Below are positions 12,900-23,789 of a stretch of DNA of 64,000 nucleotides, in pieces. The position numbers were made by a program, and so were the translations under genes. Source of the stretch: Lethocerus indicus (taxonomy: Eukaryota; Arthropoda; Insecta; Hemiptera; Belostomatidae); assembly GCA_019843655.1 (NCBI GenBank), contig JACDQD010000104.1:4092001-4156000 (forward strand). Direction: 5' to 3'. How positions within the stretch are numbered: the first letter of the stretch is position 1; each line of letters opens with the position of its first letter. The notes under the pieces are model-generated. The model was given only the letters and a program-made list of their open reading frames with translations, searched no databases and was not told where the DNA came from.

Positions 12900-15800
12900 T
12901 TTTCTAGTTGCATTTACACTACTCCGGTGTCGCTACTTTTATCTAGGTCGAATATCCCGATTACTTATCATCCTACCATCACCTAAGGTTATTAAGTTTC
13001 GCACTACGATCTCGATAAAATGCTGGTATCGAAAATCATGCGTATATTTATTTTCGCCTCAGTGGTACTTGGACGAGGAATTCGGATTATTCCTGTCTTA
13101 GAAAGGAGGCGTAGACAAGACACAGTTAACATTAGTGAAAGTCATTCAATAGAGTATAAATTCGACTCATTATTTAACTTAGAAATAGTATTTTCATTAT
13201 ATAATTCAAAGATGCCAATTTGGAACTCCCCCCTCGGCTGCAGAGGGGAAGAATTCGGGGCCGGTCTGGTGACCACCCTCGTGACTGCACCTCGGAATTT
13301 CACCGCATATTTCCTGCCGTTTAATAACCCCCGGGTAAGTTTCGCCTGGCAAAAATAAATGGCCGTTTAATGCGCGTCCAAAGCGATATCCCTTTTAATG
13401 AATACTCGCCTCCAGTTCCAATTGTGTCCTCCGAGGGGGTGGCCGGGCGTTCATAATGGCTCGACTGGCCTCGGTCCAGCCCGACGGGGACTCGGCCCTC
13501 AGGCACAGTTAATTCTAGTGCCCGTAATTAAATTAAAATAATGGCGGGTCGGGGGGGGAGGGTATAGCGGAGCGGCGCCAAAATAATGGAAAACCTTCCC
13601 GTTTAGCGCCCGCTAAACCTCCCGCATTAATAATGACCGGTTCGGCTCGAAAATTCAGCCCTCGATTACTGAATTCACCCCCACCGAGGAGGTAGGCGCC
13701 AACATTCAGCAAATATAAGAATTCTTCTAATATAGATAGATAACTGGACAATTTTATTTTAAATAAAAGTCGATATGCGCATAATTTTTACATTAGAAGT
13801 ACAAAAATAAAATATGGTAATGCCCTTGACAATCTTTGAGAACTATGGATTTAACCGATACGTGTGTCAGAGATTTTCAGATTTTTCTATCAAATGTAGA
13901 TTTATATTTCTTCCATAATTTCTATAGTACGTACACATAGTTGTGGCGTAGTTTAAATTTTAGACATAAATTTCGCTACTGTTTTTACCTGAATTACTGA
14001 GGGGGAGGGGCGGGAAATGTGGCCATAGGTTTTTTGTTGAGCAAAACATGTCGCACAAAACTAGGACATGTTGAATGATGGATCAAATGCGATACCATAT
14101 TTTTCTCAATATTGCATTCCAAACAGATCGCACAACTGTGCCTATGTCATAATTATACTGTCCGGTCTATTTTTTTAAGAGTGTGTAACGAGCCTCCCTC
14201 AAATGTCGAACACTTATATCCCGCCGGGAAATCGGTACGCGGAGGCTGATGCCGCCAACTACGCGAACGATTCAACCATTTCGGTTTTTTAATTACTCTA
14301 AATTTTTTTTCTGAGCCGTGTTTTATATAGATCGATTTACCCCGAGGAATAATTTAAATGATTACTACAATGGGAGTAAATGGGGAGGCCGGTTTAGACC
14401 GAAGCGGGAGACGATGTACCGAAATGAATCGGTTAAGTTATTCATTGTGGAGGGAGAGAAGAGTGGAGTGGGGGGCGGGCCGAGTCCTGGGCTCGGTGTG
14501 TATTGCGCAGCCTAAACTGCAATGCAGCAGTCACAAGGGGGCCGCGCTCCTCGCCAGCCCCCTGCATTTATACCGGGAATAAATACGCGATGCCACCCAA
14601 CACCCAATCGGTGAACATCCTTGTTCGCTACCTTTTATATACAATAACACTATACAGGACACTATACAGGACCCGGTGACCGTGTTCCCGCCCCAAGCAT
14701 AACCCCAGACCAGGTTATTTCTCGCACCGGAGTTAAATTCAAATCTTACTAACTCCGGTACCCGGAGAAAATAAACAAAAAGCTACGTCGCAGCATATGG
14801 CTAATACAAAATTGCTTTCCTAACATTTAATCCAATATATCTTTTGCAGTAAAACAAGAGCTGTAACTTGGAAGGACACTGCCATACATAAGGACATATC
14901 TGCAAATAACTTTTGTAATCTTTTTTTCTATTTTATTCCTTTTTATTAATCTTACTAGTTAGTTTGATTCAAGATTAGAAAGCTAACAGCGAATTGCGAA
15001 TCTCATTTTAAATGGATTTTATCATGAAGTACTCAGCCAATGATAGGCTCCAATTGGTAAAGAACGTACTGTGACTTTTTTATATATACCTAGGAATATG
15101 ACTGATGATTGCACATGACCTCACAAAAAAACGGATTTGAACGTCGAATAGCCTTATCCTCGAAGCGTAACACATTTTGAAAAATTGTCTTTTTCTCTTA
15201 TGTACTCGATGTGCTGTATTGTCTCTCATCACCAAACCGATTACGTTTATTAACGTATTTCCTAGGAAACAGTGTCAATTACTTGAGATGCTAGTAATGA
15301 TACTACTTGCAATATATATTATATGGAATCACAGCAGTCGAATTTTTAGTTGTAGTCGAATTTATTATTCAGAAATGTTAATAAACATCTGTCGGCCGGT
15401 GATGAAAACACCCGTCCGACGACGCCACCGCTTTTGTTCGCAAACCAGACACGATTTTCATGAAACGCGCTCTCAATAAAAACGGGGCAGGACCCATATC
15501 TGGAATCCTGCCCAAGTCCTCTATACACTAAGCCTACAGACAATCCGAATATTCAATGGAAAATCTAAATCCCAAACCACTTAGTATTAGTTTTATATTA
15601 CTTCAGTGTTGACAATGCACAATAGGGCACCTCATTACATTTAACTTGTTGGTAGCTAACATCTAGATAGGCGATCTACCTATCACGGTTATAGCAATCC
15701 AGTTGGAATAGAGAAGAGGTTTCCCAAGAGCCTCCATGCACATAACCATCCTTTGTCGGGGAAGGGGACATGATCACCCAGCGAGAGCTCGAGCCTGTCT

Positions 15801-16200
15801 CTACTACAGGCCTCTCACGGTAACATCTGATCTTGTGTGTGTATATATTTTTAAAAGGTACACATTAATTGAGCCATATTAAATAAAATAAATACTTCGC
15901 TGTATTCAGAAAGTTCGAATATAAGAAAAAATTGTAATGCTGTCTTTTTAGAAGGAGAAAATCACACGAGAACCTCTTTGATCTATTGCGATGTCTTTTT
16001 GCTCTTCGCCTTTTTTTTACTATCGAATACATACTTTAGGCCGTATGAAATATTAAAAGCCATGCTCGAATAACGGTTTAAGGCGTGCTTACATTTTTTC
16101 TACACATTTAAAAAACTTAAACACGCCTCGCATTTATGAAGTGGTCTGCGAAACACAAACTTGAGAATTCCATTTCTCTTTCTTTCACAGTTTCAAGGAG
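12900..16200. other. No supported gene
   Basis: Apart from the second dispersed repeat copy, nothing is recognised. At 13,229-13,333 (+) a stretch between a pyrimidine-rich CTGCAG and an excellent donor (CCCGG then GTAAGT) resembles an exon. Its reading frame is not recognisable and I do not call it. Confidence 0.4.
14825..14945. repeat. Dispersed repeat, copy 2
   Basis: This is the partner of the copy at 12,740-12,870, in the same orientation and diverged. No coding sequence or terminal structure recognised. Confidence 0.5.
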
Positions 16201-16209
16201 ACTTTGCAT

Positions 16210-16419
16210 TCATGTCGCGACGTTTCTAACATCGCAGTTTTGAGATTCAAACACCGAAAGAACGTCTTCCGCCGCCTTTCTGCACGATTTCATACATTCC
16301 TGGTCTAAACTTGTTCCAACCGAATGAAACAGAATTTCGTGTGTGGTAGGTGCAAGTGTTGACAGGAGAATTGTCAAAGATTGAACAAAGCCCAACCGAT
16401 CTTCTAATCTCCTTTCCAT
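16210..16419 (-). CDS. Candidate small protein or exon, 69 aa, unknown
   Basis: A minus-strand frame runs from ATG at 16,419 to TGA at 16,210. The product starts MERRLEDRLGFVQ and contains CMKSCRKAAEDV, with mixed charged and hydrophobic composition unlike low-complexity noise. No signal peptide or transmembrane segment is visible. It lies about 600 bp upstream of the F-box gene in divergent orientation, so it could share its promoter region. No AATAAA was seen soon after the stop and I do not recognise the family. A chance frame remains possible. Confidence 0.25.
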   Translation of the reverse strand: MERRLEDRLGFVQSLTILLSTLAPTTHEILFHSVGTSLDQECMKSCRKAAEDVLSVFESQNCDVRNVAT

Positions 16420-17022
16420 AAAATAAAGGCATTAATAGACATATATTATAATATGGCAGATCCGAGCTTCACATACTTCCTAAAGAAATTTGTAACATTA
16501 CTGATACACATTACTCCGAAAAATTCCACTCAAAGAGATTGGGGAACGTTCCAGAAAGAGTCCATTGCGATATCTTTCAATAGGGAAGAGCGGGTTTTCA
16601 GAACTAAATAGCCAACACCACATAGCGAGGAAAACAAGTCAAACACTGCTAATAAAATTGGCATATTAGAAACTTTGACCAGTTCAAAGCACATCGGGAC
16701 TATATTTTAACTTAAAATCATTTATAATACTCGATTAGTATTTGTATCCATTTTCTCGAAATAAAAATGAACCAAAATAAATACAGAGTAGAAATTATAC
16801 AAATTATATTTATCACCCGTAGTGGACAATAACAAATGACGCGTAAAATTAATCCTAGCAATCCGGATTTTAAAAGGTGTTGTAAGTAGTACTCGATGTC
16901 TCTGAATGTTATCAGAGCTTATCACAATCTCGGAGTTGAGTAAATCATATGTGAGAGGAAAAGTGCACATTTTACCTGCGCGTTGACGTTGACTGACGAT
17001 CAGTGCAAATTTGACGTTAATA

Positions 17023-17209
17023 ATGAGTAACTCGCGTTTCGATCCTCTGAATGAACTCCCGCCCGAAATCAGTTTCACGATATTGGACTATCTGGGTCCC
17101 AGGGATCTAGCCGCGTGTTCCGCCGTTAATACAACCTGGAGATGTAGCGCCAATGAAGACAGGCTCTGGAAGAAATTCACAGTGCCAGAAGAGACGTCCG
17201 TCCCACCAG
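17023..17209 (+). CDS. F-box protein, exon 1 (F-box domain)
   Basis: The ATG at 17,023 opens a protein beginning MSNSRFDPLNELPPEI. Residues about 9-50 fit the F-box: the LPPEI-type start, ILDYLGPRDLAACSAVN in the helical core, a W four residues on, then DRLWKKF, the usual last helix. F-box proteins bind Skp1 and bring substrates to SCF (Skp1-Cullin1-F-box) ubiquitin ligases. An in-frame TTG lies 12 nt upstream, but the ATG is the credible start. The exon ends at 17,209 before GTTAAT, in phase 1; the donor is usable though not ideal. Exon 2 restores the frame exactly. The substrate is unknown. Confidence 0.85.
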
Positions 17210-17632
17210 GTTAATTTTAGCTTATGAACACGAATCATCCATAAAAGTTATAAATAGCATAACACAGACATTAAATGTCTTTAATATTAGCTCTGTCCGT
17301 CATATTTTCGTTAACACATGGGAAAGGTTTGAAGTAGCTTTGAGGGAGCATGTGTTATCTACTTATTTGGTATTCTTGATATCAGTTCATGGAAGGACGT
17401 AATGATCTGTTCAACGTTCGGTTCCACATTTTGTCATACGTAACTTTCGACTCTAAGTTTTGTGAATATTTATTTAATGCGTTAAAGATAATCTTTTGTT
17501 TTTTGTATTTTGTTTCGTACTAATTGATAACAACATAATGAATACGAAAATTACCGAAATTAATTTTATAATTTTACAAATTCATGAATAGTTGAGAACA
17601 AACAGGTGTAACAAGTTCTAATTATTTTGTAG
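17210..17632 (+). other. Intron of the F-box gene
   Basis: A 423-bp AT-rich phase-1 intron, GTTAAT at the donor and TTATTTTGTAG at the acceptor. Splicing joins G with AT to give an Asp codon and keeps the frame open through both exons. Confidence 0.8.
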
Positions 17633-18807
17633 ATTCCCCGTGGAAACAAAGGACTCTCTATAATAGACACGCAGTTACAGTGAACAATTGGCTGAAAAGC
17701 AAATACTGGGAACCGAATTTACAATCTGGAACAGGTTACGCCCTACTCGCCAACGGAGCCATCCTAGTCTTGTGGAATTCCAAGTGCCTAGAAGTATACG
17801 ATCTGAGTGACGGGTCGATGACTCGACGGCAGACACTGGGACCGCCACCTTCACCCGTTCATTCATCTCGGCAATATGTTGTCTCCAGCAACGGAAGGCA
17901 TTTAGCGATAGGGTTAGAAAACGAGTGGTGCTATTACGAGTGGTCGGACGCTGGCAGTCTCACATACACGGGGTACATCTACCTGGAAAAATCCAGCGAC
18001 GGAAATATACGAGCGGTCCCGTCCAATCAAAATACTTCGCAACGTATTCTTCCTTCCTCTTTGGTGCACATTACCTCCAGGGGTACGGCCGTACTGAAGG
18101 GTGATAACGGACATACATACTCGTTTCGACTGAATGAAAACAACCGTGAGACTATAGTGCGGGTGTGGGAGTTTTCTTTAGATTATGTTTACTCGCGAGG
18201 GGATACGATTTACATTAGTCATTCGCGGGGAATAGACTTCTTCGCCAGCGACAGCCAACTACGCAGACTCGTCAGCTACGAACCAGATACATTCACGAGG
18301 ATAGTTCCCAGAATAGAGGGCAACGATTCCGCGATTCTGATTTCCTTAAAAACATATACTATTGACACTGCCCGTGTGCGTTACCAAGCTTGGAATTCTG
18401 ATCACAGTCAGATGTGTGATCCTTTTCAACTTAACTGCTGGAAACCAGACTGCGTTAAACTACATCCTACGCTGGCAGCGCTCTGCTGCCTCACAAAAAC
18501 TATGGGAGTAGTCAGTATTAATATTTGTGATATCGCTACGAAGACCGTTTTGTGGACTGTCCGTGTCAGCCATCATATTGGGGAGCACCATAAAGCAATG
18601 TACATATCTGAGGTGTATTTAGCATTTATCCAATCGAAGTGCACGACTGGTAATCGGTGTACATGCGTAAATGCAATTGTGGATTTAAGTAATAGGATAT
18701 CTTTTGAAACCAAAATGGGATCAGAATCCTGTCTGGAATTATTACCCATCAACAAGAAGTGTGCAGTTAGTAAAAGAAATATATACAAAATGTTAATGTT
18801 CACATAA
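17633..18807 (+). CDS. F-box protein, exon 2 (probable beta-propeller)
   Basis: This exon continues the F-box protein to the TAA at 18,805-18,807, giving a predicted total of about 453 aa. After the junction the protein reads DSPWKQRTLYNRH, then 390 residues without low complexity. Stretches such as LEVYDLSDG and VSINICDIATKTVLWTV resemble WD40 or PQQ-type propeller blades, but I cannot count complete repeats. The layout, N-terminal F-box then propeller-like C-terminus, fits FBXW-type substrate receptors of SCF ligases. AATAAA at 18,806-18,811 overlaps the stop codon; a second lies about 25 bp later. The gene probably sits inside the last intron of the plus-strand dpr gene. Exact orthologue not assigned. 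Confidence 0.85.
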
Positions 18808-18811
18808 TAAA
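18806..18811 (+). terminator. Poly(A) signal of the F-box gene
   Basis: AATAAA overlaps the stop codon, and another AATAAA follows near 18,835. Either would give a very short 3' UTR. Confidence 0.55.
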
Positions 18812-18839
18812 GATGTATCATTTAACTCATCTATAAATA

Positions 18840-21500
18840 AAAAATAATATATATCACCGGCGAAAATTATTAAAATTTCGGAAACCACCGTCATTGTATT
18901 TTCTTGTTTCAGTATCGGTATTTATTTGAGTTTATTGGTATAATTTCGTAATACTAAAATACAATACTTTTAGCCGACCATTCCTTATAAGCAATTATGT
19001 TAAAACTTCCGAGAGGATGTCCTAAGGAGGGACTTGAGAATTTGTATACTTCAGTGTGACTAGAAAGGGGAACGTATCGACTATCCGAAATCACAAAACC
19101 TAGATGTCACAGTCAGGATACACCAATTCTTCACTTACGCCACATGAAAATCTTAAACTACAGTCAAAACCAGGTCCTTCGATATATCTGGTAGTTTCGT
19201 CAAAAAATTTAAATATATAACAAACATCGGGTGTTTTGTGTTGAATTTTTCGAATTACTGGTTACCAATGTTCCATCCTGTCTGACCACTCCATGTTCCT
19301 CAACACCAAATTCATTCACGAGTGGATCGTATTTATTAAAATTAACGATGGTACGATTATTTGATGCGATTGTGTTCTACCAGCTCCATATCTGGGTCGT
19401 GGCCGACCCCCCCCCCGGCCACTCCACATCCACGGGGGCCCGAAATCGTCCCGTCCCTCTTCGCCGCGAAAGAAAATCGTTATCAGTCAGTTGGCCGGCT
19501 TCCAAAACACAGCACGAGTTTTCATCCAAGGCGGTGAGAGTACGCTGAAAAGTTGGAGGCCCTAAAATAGATGCCATTCATTCAATGACGCCCAGCAGGA
19601 GACTCTACTACGGTGCTGTTCACGATGAAAAGAAACAGAAAATAAAAAAAAAATATTACTATTTGATTATATTTCTAATGAGTACATTTAATTTCTAATG
19701 AGTACGTGGAGGCGAACAGATCTCCGGTCTACGGCCGGATCCAAATCTGTTTCCTTGTTTCCTCCTCTTTGGCTTCTTTTTTTCAATTTCCATTCAGAGC
19801 CCACTCAGCGACAATGAAGGCTGTGGTCGAGTTGTAAACGGTGCTTAATGCAAATGAAGACCAATTCCCCGCCCCCCGGATGTACATAAAATGTGCACTG
19901 TGAATTTGCACTGGTATTTTGAATGAGTCTCTCGATTGCCTTTGGCTCTTCACCCCCCGCCCCTCAGTGTTTGATGATTTGTGTAGAATTAATAATAGAG
20001 GTTCGAGCGGTCGAATGAATATTATTTGGAAAGAGTTTCTTTCTGCACTCACCAATCGCCCCTGTTACGGACAATAATAATGAAGTCAGGACCACCCATC
20101 AGCAACCAATATTAGTGCAAAAATAATCTGCTCTCGAAAAGCTACTGAAGTTGGCAAGAAATTGTTGGCGTTATTAGCGAATACACGAAATACTTAAATT
20201 AATCGAAAATTAATTTATAATTGCCTTGTCCCAGCGGTTACGTAGTGGATTTAAGATGTATAAAAATACATTTTATTGACAAACAGAATACGGGGTGAAA
20301 GGACTCTTAATAGATAGTAGTCCAAGAGAGTAGGGAACTAATAACTAAACAGAACTAAACAGATTTGTTCCCAGCAGTGAGCCTCGCGAGAGGAGAGGAT
20401 ACTCCTGGCCTCCCCTACACTTGGCCAAACTCATCACGTGACATCTACGTTTTGATTCCATCACATTCGTCTGATTCAGCGCTATTCGTCGCAGACAAAA
20501 TAATTATTGCTTCGGGCACTGTTTTTTGCACGACCAACGATCGGTCGAAAGTACAAGCAACAATAAGAGAACACAAAACAAAACACATAATGAAATCACA
20601 TATGGATGACCAAAGAGGGGTGTTTAGTTTTTATTGGGAGGGGTGTTTAGTGTGCAATTGTCTTGTATGTATTGGGCGTGTACCTTATTCTGACATTATC
20701 ATTCGTATGTATTTTTTAATTCATACTATGTTCATATTTTTGCCTGTTACGTTAAGATAAAGTAATTCGATTTGTATCGCCGGTATGTTTATTACAATTT
20801 TATTATGTCAAATAAAATAATTGACCGACCGTACTGGCGGACAATATTAAAATTAACAGAATTGCGGTAGAGCCTTCTATTTGGTAGGGTGAGTTCGCTG
20901 CTCTCCGCGAAATATTCCGCAGTGGCCCACAACGATTAATTTAATGCGGGACATTTATCCCGCGGGGGAGGGTCCGACCGCACCGCCGAAACTAGCGGCC
21001 GATGAGCACTATATCAAAAACTTTTGACTTATAACAGGTAAAAACTTCGTGACCCAAGTACTTCGGGGAAGGGACTTGATCCGTCTTCACCCCGGCCGAA
21101 TAGACCTGGCTCGTGGGGTAGGATTCAGCCGCACAGTGTATAATAGCCGATCGCAGTTTCTATTTTATTAAGAGAATAACTAATGGGTGGGAGCATTCAT
21201 TGCGGCGGCGGTCGGGCGAGGCCCACCCTCGGAGATTTACTGTGCTCGGGTCCCCCCCCCCCCATTTCAACCGACCGGGTTTTATTTATTTGAACCCACC
21301 AACGTTTCGGCCTCGAACAGATCCTAATCTAATGATTTACATTTCTAGGGTTTTGTTAGAGGCCCGAAATTGATTCTGCGGCAAGAAAATTTAACAGCAC
21401 CCGAAAACCTGTTAACGTAACGATGAATTTACTGTTTATAAAATTATATGATACAGGATAAAATGTTCACTCTGCCCCGATTTTAATGATATTTAAATTG
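18840..21500. other. No supported gene
   Basis: No recognised gene. A 131-aa plus-strand frame at 20,365-20,760 starts at TTG, has no recognisable domain and no splice support, and is not called. A C homopolymer of about 13 bases lies at 21,252-21,264. Confidence 0.4.
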
Positions 21501-21529
21501 AATTGAGCACCAGCTCCAGTATCAGCACC

Positions 21530-22500
21530 AGCACCAGCTCCATCGCGCACAGAAGCAAGTAGAGCCAACCATCAACAACCTTCCACCAGCCAGCAACAAC
21601 CATCGACACTCTTGTGTCAAGGGCGATTTCCCGGGAAAGAGCACTCCCAGCCTATGTCCCTCCTCCTCCTCCTAACCATCAGGACATATCCTCACTCCTA
21701 ACAAACTTCCATAATGACTTTAAAAATCTCATCACTCCTTTAATTACCGTCCTAACAACAGTAATGACCAACATAATTCCTCTCCTAAGACACAAACCAT
21801 GGGTCTTGGGCAGGGGAACCTCACAGTTCTACTATAGAACGCCAGCGGATTAAATCAACATAGGGACGAGCTCGACCTACTAATTCACAACAAACGTATT
21901 GACATTATTATACTTATTACTGAAACACATTTTACGTCGCGTTTCTACTTTAACATCAGGGACTATACGACCTATAGGACTGATCACCCGCACAATACAG
22001 CGATACTTATCCGCAGCACCTTCCCCCATTATCCTTCCTCCAACACAAAAACTGAGTCCCTAATGTCCACATCCATTAAAATATCCTCCTTGCGAGATGA
22101 TCTTACCCTGGCCGCTGTCTACTGTCCTCCCAACAAAACTCTCACTCGGCAACACAACCTTCTTCCAGTCCCTCGGACCCACCTTCCTATGCGCTGGCAA
22201 CTACAATGCTAAACACCAGCAGTGGGGCTGTAGAGCCCCAATACCGACAAATATCCAAAAAACCTTACAGTCAAAAATAGTAAGGACAAATAACGCACCC
22301 CTATTATGTCTCCCCAACCTTACCCTAACCACACCGATCATAAAGTCCCGTTTGTCCGAGACCTTGCCATATATATATACAACGATACAGCAATTTCCAA
22401 TCACGATTCAATATAATCATCCTAAATCCCCCCACCCACTATAGTCCAAACCCTACTTTCTCCCCAACATCCCTTAACGTTCCTTACAGACGCCTGAGAA
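21530..22500 (+). pseudogene. Jockey-type LINE, broken ORF1 end and endonuclease
   Basis: The ORF1 end appears at 21,614-21,853, containing FHNDFKNLITPLITVLTTV, as in the C-termini of Jockey ORF1 proteins. ORF2 starts around 21,838 with NASGLNQHRDELDLLIHNKR, then LITETHFT, NTAILIRSTFP and LAAVYCPPNK, the usual order of an apurinic/apyrimidinic endonuclease. In another frame NYNAKHQQWGCR matches the conserved NAKH-WG(S/C)R motif. An in-frame TAG before NASGL and later frameshifts show it is dead. Coding similarity fades by about 22,450. The active enzyme would nick DNA for target-primed reverse transcription. Confidence 0.8.
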
Positions 22501-22516
22501 GGAAGTTTACCACGAC

Positions 22517-22945
22517 CTAAATGTTTAAATAAATGAAATTACAAAAAAAATAAAATAAATAAAATAAAATAAAAAGTAATAAAAAAAGGGGGGGGGAAAC
22601 CAGTGAATTCTCCTCTAATTGTTGTCTATTGTAGCTAGTGCCTAACATGATCGGTTTAAGTATACCTTTGTATATTATCAGTTTGTTACTTAAGGTTAAT
22701 TTTGATGTCCGTTTTATTAATGGTCCATAAAAAGTCGAAAATTTTCGGTTCAATATGTTTGATAAGATAAGTGTTCCTGGAGGTAATTATTAATAAAATT
22801 CCAGGATTTGGGTCGATAAGTAAGGATGGATGCATGTGTCGTCAGCAAACTTGGCAAGCGGTGAAAAAATTTTAATATAGCAGTGGACCTAGGAGACACT
22901 ACCTTGTGGAACAGACACTCCAACTGGGCAGTAGTCGGATAGTCA
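22517..22945 (-). pseudogene. Jockey-type LINE, reverse transcriptase fragment
   Basis: Read on the minus strand from about 22,945: GVSVPQGSVS (the RT block PQGSVLGPLL), then FADDTCIHPYL (the catalytic F-A-D-D box), and at 22,753-22,650 KRTSKLTLSNKLIIYKGILKP, the conserved block after the palm domain. Frames change between blocks and parts are missing, so it is a decayed fragment. It is close in sequence to the fragment at 57,664-58,144, so both come from one family. It is in opposite orientation to the endonuclease fragment at 21.5-22.5 kb, so the locus is rearranged or two insertions. The satellite array begins right at its edge. Confidence 0.8.
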
Positions 22946-23789
22946 CCCGGGCGCAGTGGACCGGACAACGAGACGCACACTACCACACTCCGAGAGGGAC
23001 ATACGAGAGGTCGGACTGACCGACTCATCTCTGTTCACACTCCCGGAGGCGGGGCTCCCGGCCGAACACACTGGGCCGCGCGCTGGACCCCTCTCGTAAT
23101 AGGCCGACGAGTGGTCAACCCGGGCGCAGTAGACCGGACAACGAGATGCACACTACACACTCCGAGAGGGACATACGAGAGGTCGGACTGACCGACTCAT
23201 CTCTGTTCACACTCCCGGAGGCGGGGCTCCCGGCCGAACACACTGGGCCGCGCGCTGGACGCCTCTCGTAATAGGCCGACGAGTGGTCAACCCGGGCGCA
23301 GTAGACCGGACAACGAGATGCACACTACACACTCCGAGAGGGACATACGAGAGGTCGGACTGACCGACTCATCTCTGTTCACACTCCCGGAGGCGGGGCT
23401 CCCGGCCGAACACACTGGGCCGCGCGCTGGACGCCTCTCGTAATAGGCCGACGAGTGGTCAACCCGGGCGCAGTAGACCGGACAACGAGATGCACACTAC
23501 ACACTCCGAGAGGGACATACGAGAGGTCGGACTGACCGACTCATCTCTGTTCACACTCCCGGAGGCGGGGCTCCCGGCCGAACACACTGGGCCGCGCGCT
23601 GGACGCCTCTCGTAATAGGCCGACGAGTGGTCAACCCGGGCGCAGTAGACCGGACAACGAGACGCACACTACACACTCCGAGAGGGACATACGAGAGGTC
23701 GGACTGACCGACTCATCTCTGTTCACACTCCCGGAGGCGGGGCTCCCGGCCGAACACACTGGGCCGCGCGCTGGACGCCTCTCGTAATA
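22946..23789. repeat. Satellite array A, 172-bp monomers
   Basis: About five head-to-tail monomers with a measured spacing of exactly 172 bp: aggccgacgagtgg recurs at 23,101, 23,273, 23,445, 23,617 and 23,789. Monomers are nearly identical and GC-rich, with many CpGs and a CCCGGG site. This variant carries caacccgggcgcagtagacc where array B has catcccgggcaccgtggg. Open frames across it are artefacts of a stop-poor repeat. Confidence 0.95.

Noticed and set aside
13020..13358. 112-aa frame ending at a strong donor site (GTAAGT at 13,335)
   Set aside because: The donor and a pyrimidine-rich acceptor-like stretch at about 13,228 are suggestive, but the enclosed roughly 105-nt frame is not recognisable and no partner exon was found.
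20365..20760. 131-aa plus-strand frame
   Set aside because: It starts at TTG, contains no known domain and has an irregular composition. Long frames of this size are expected by chance in 64 kb.
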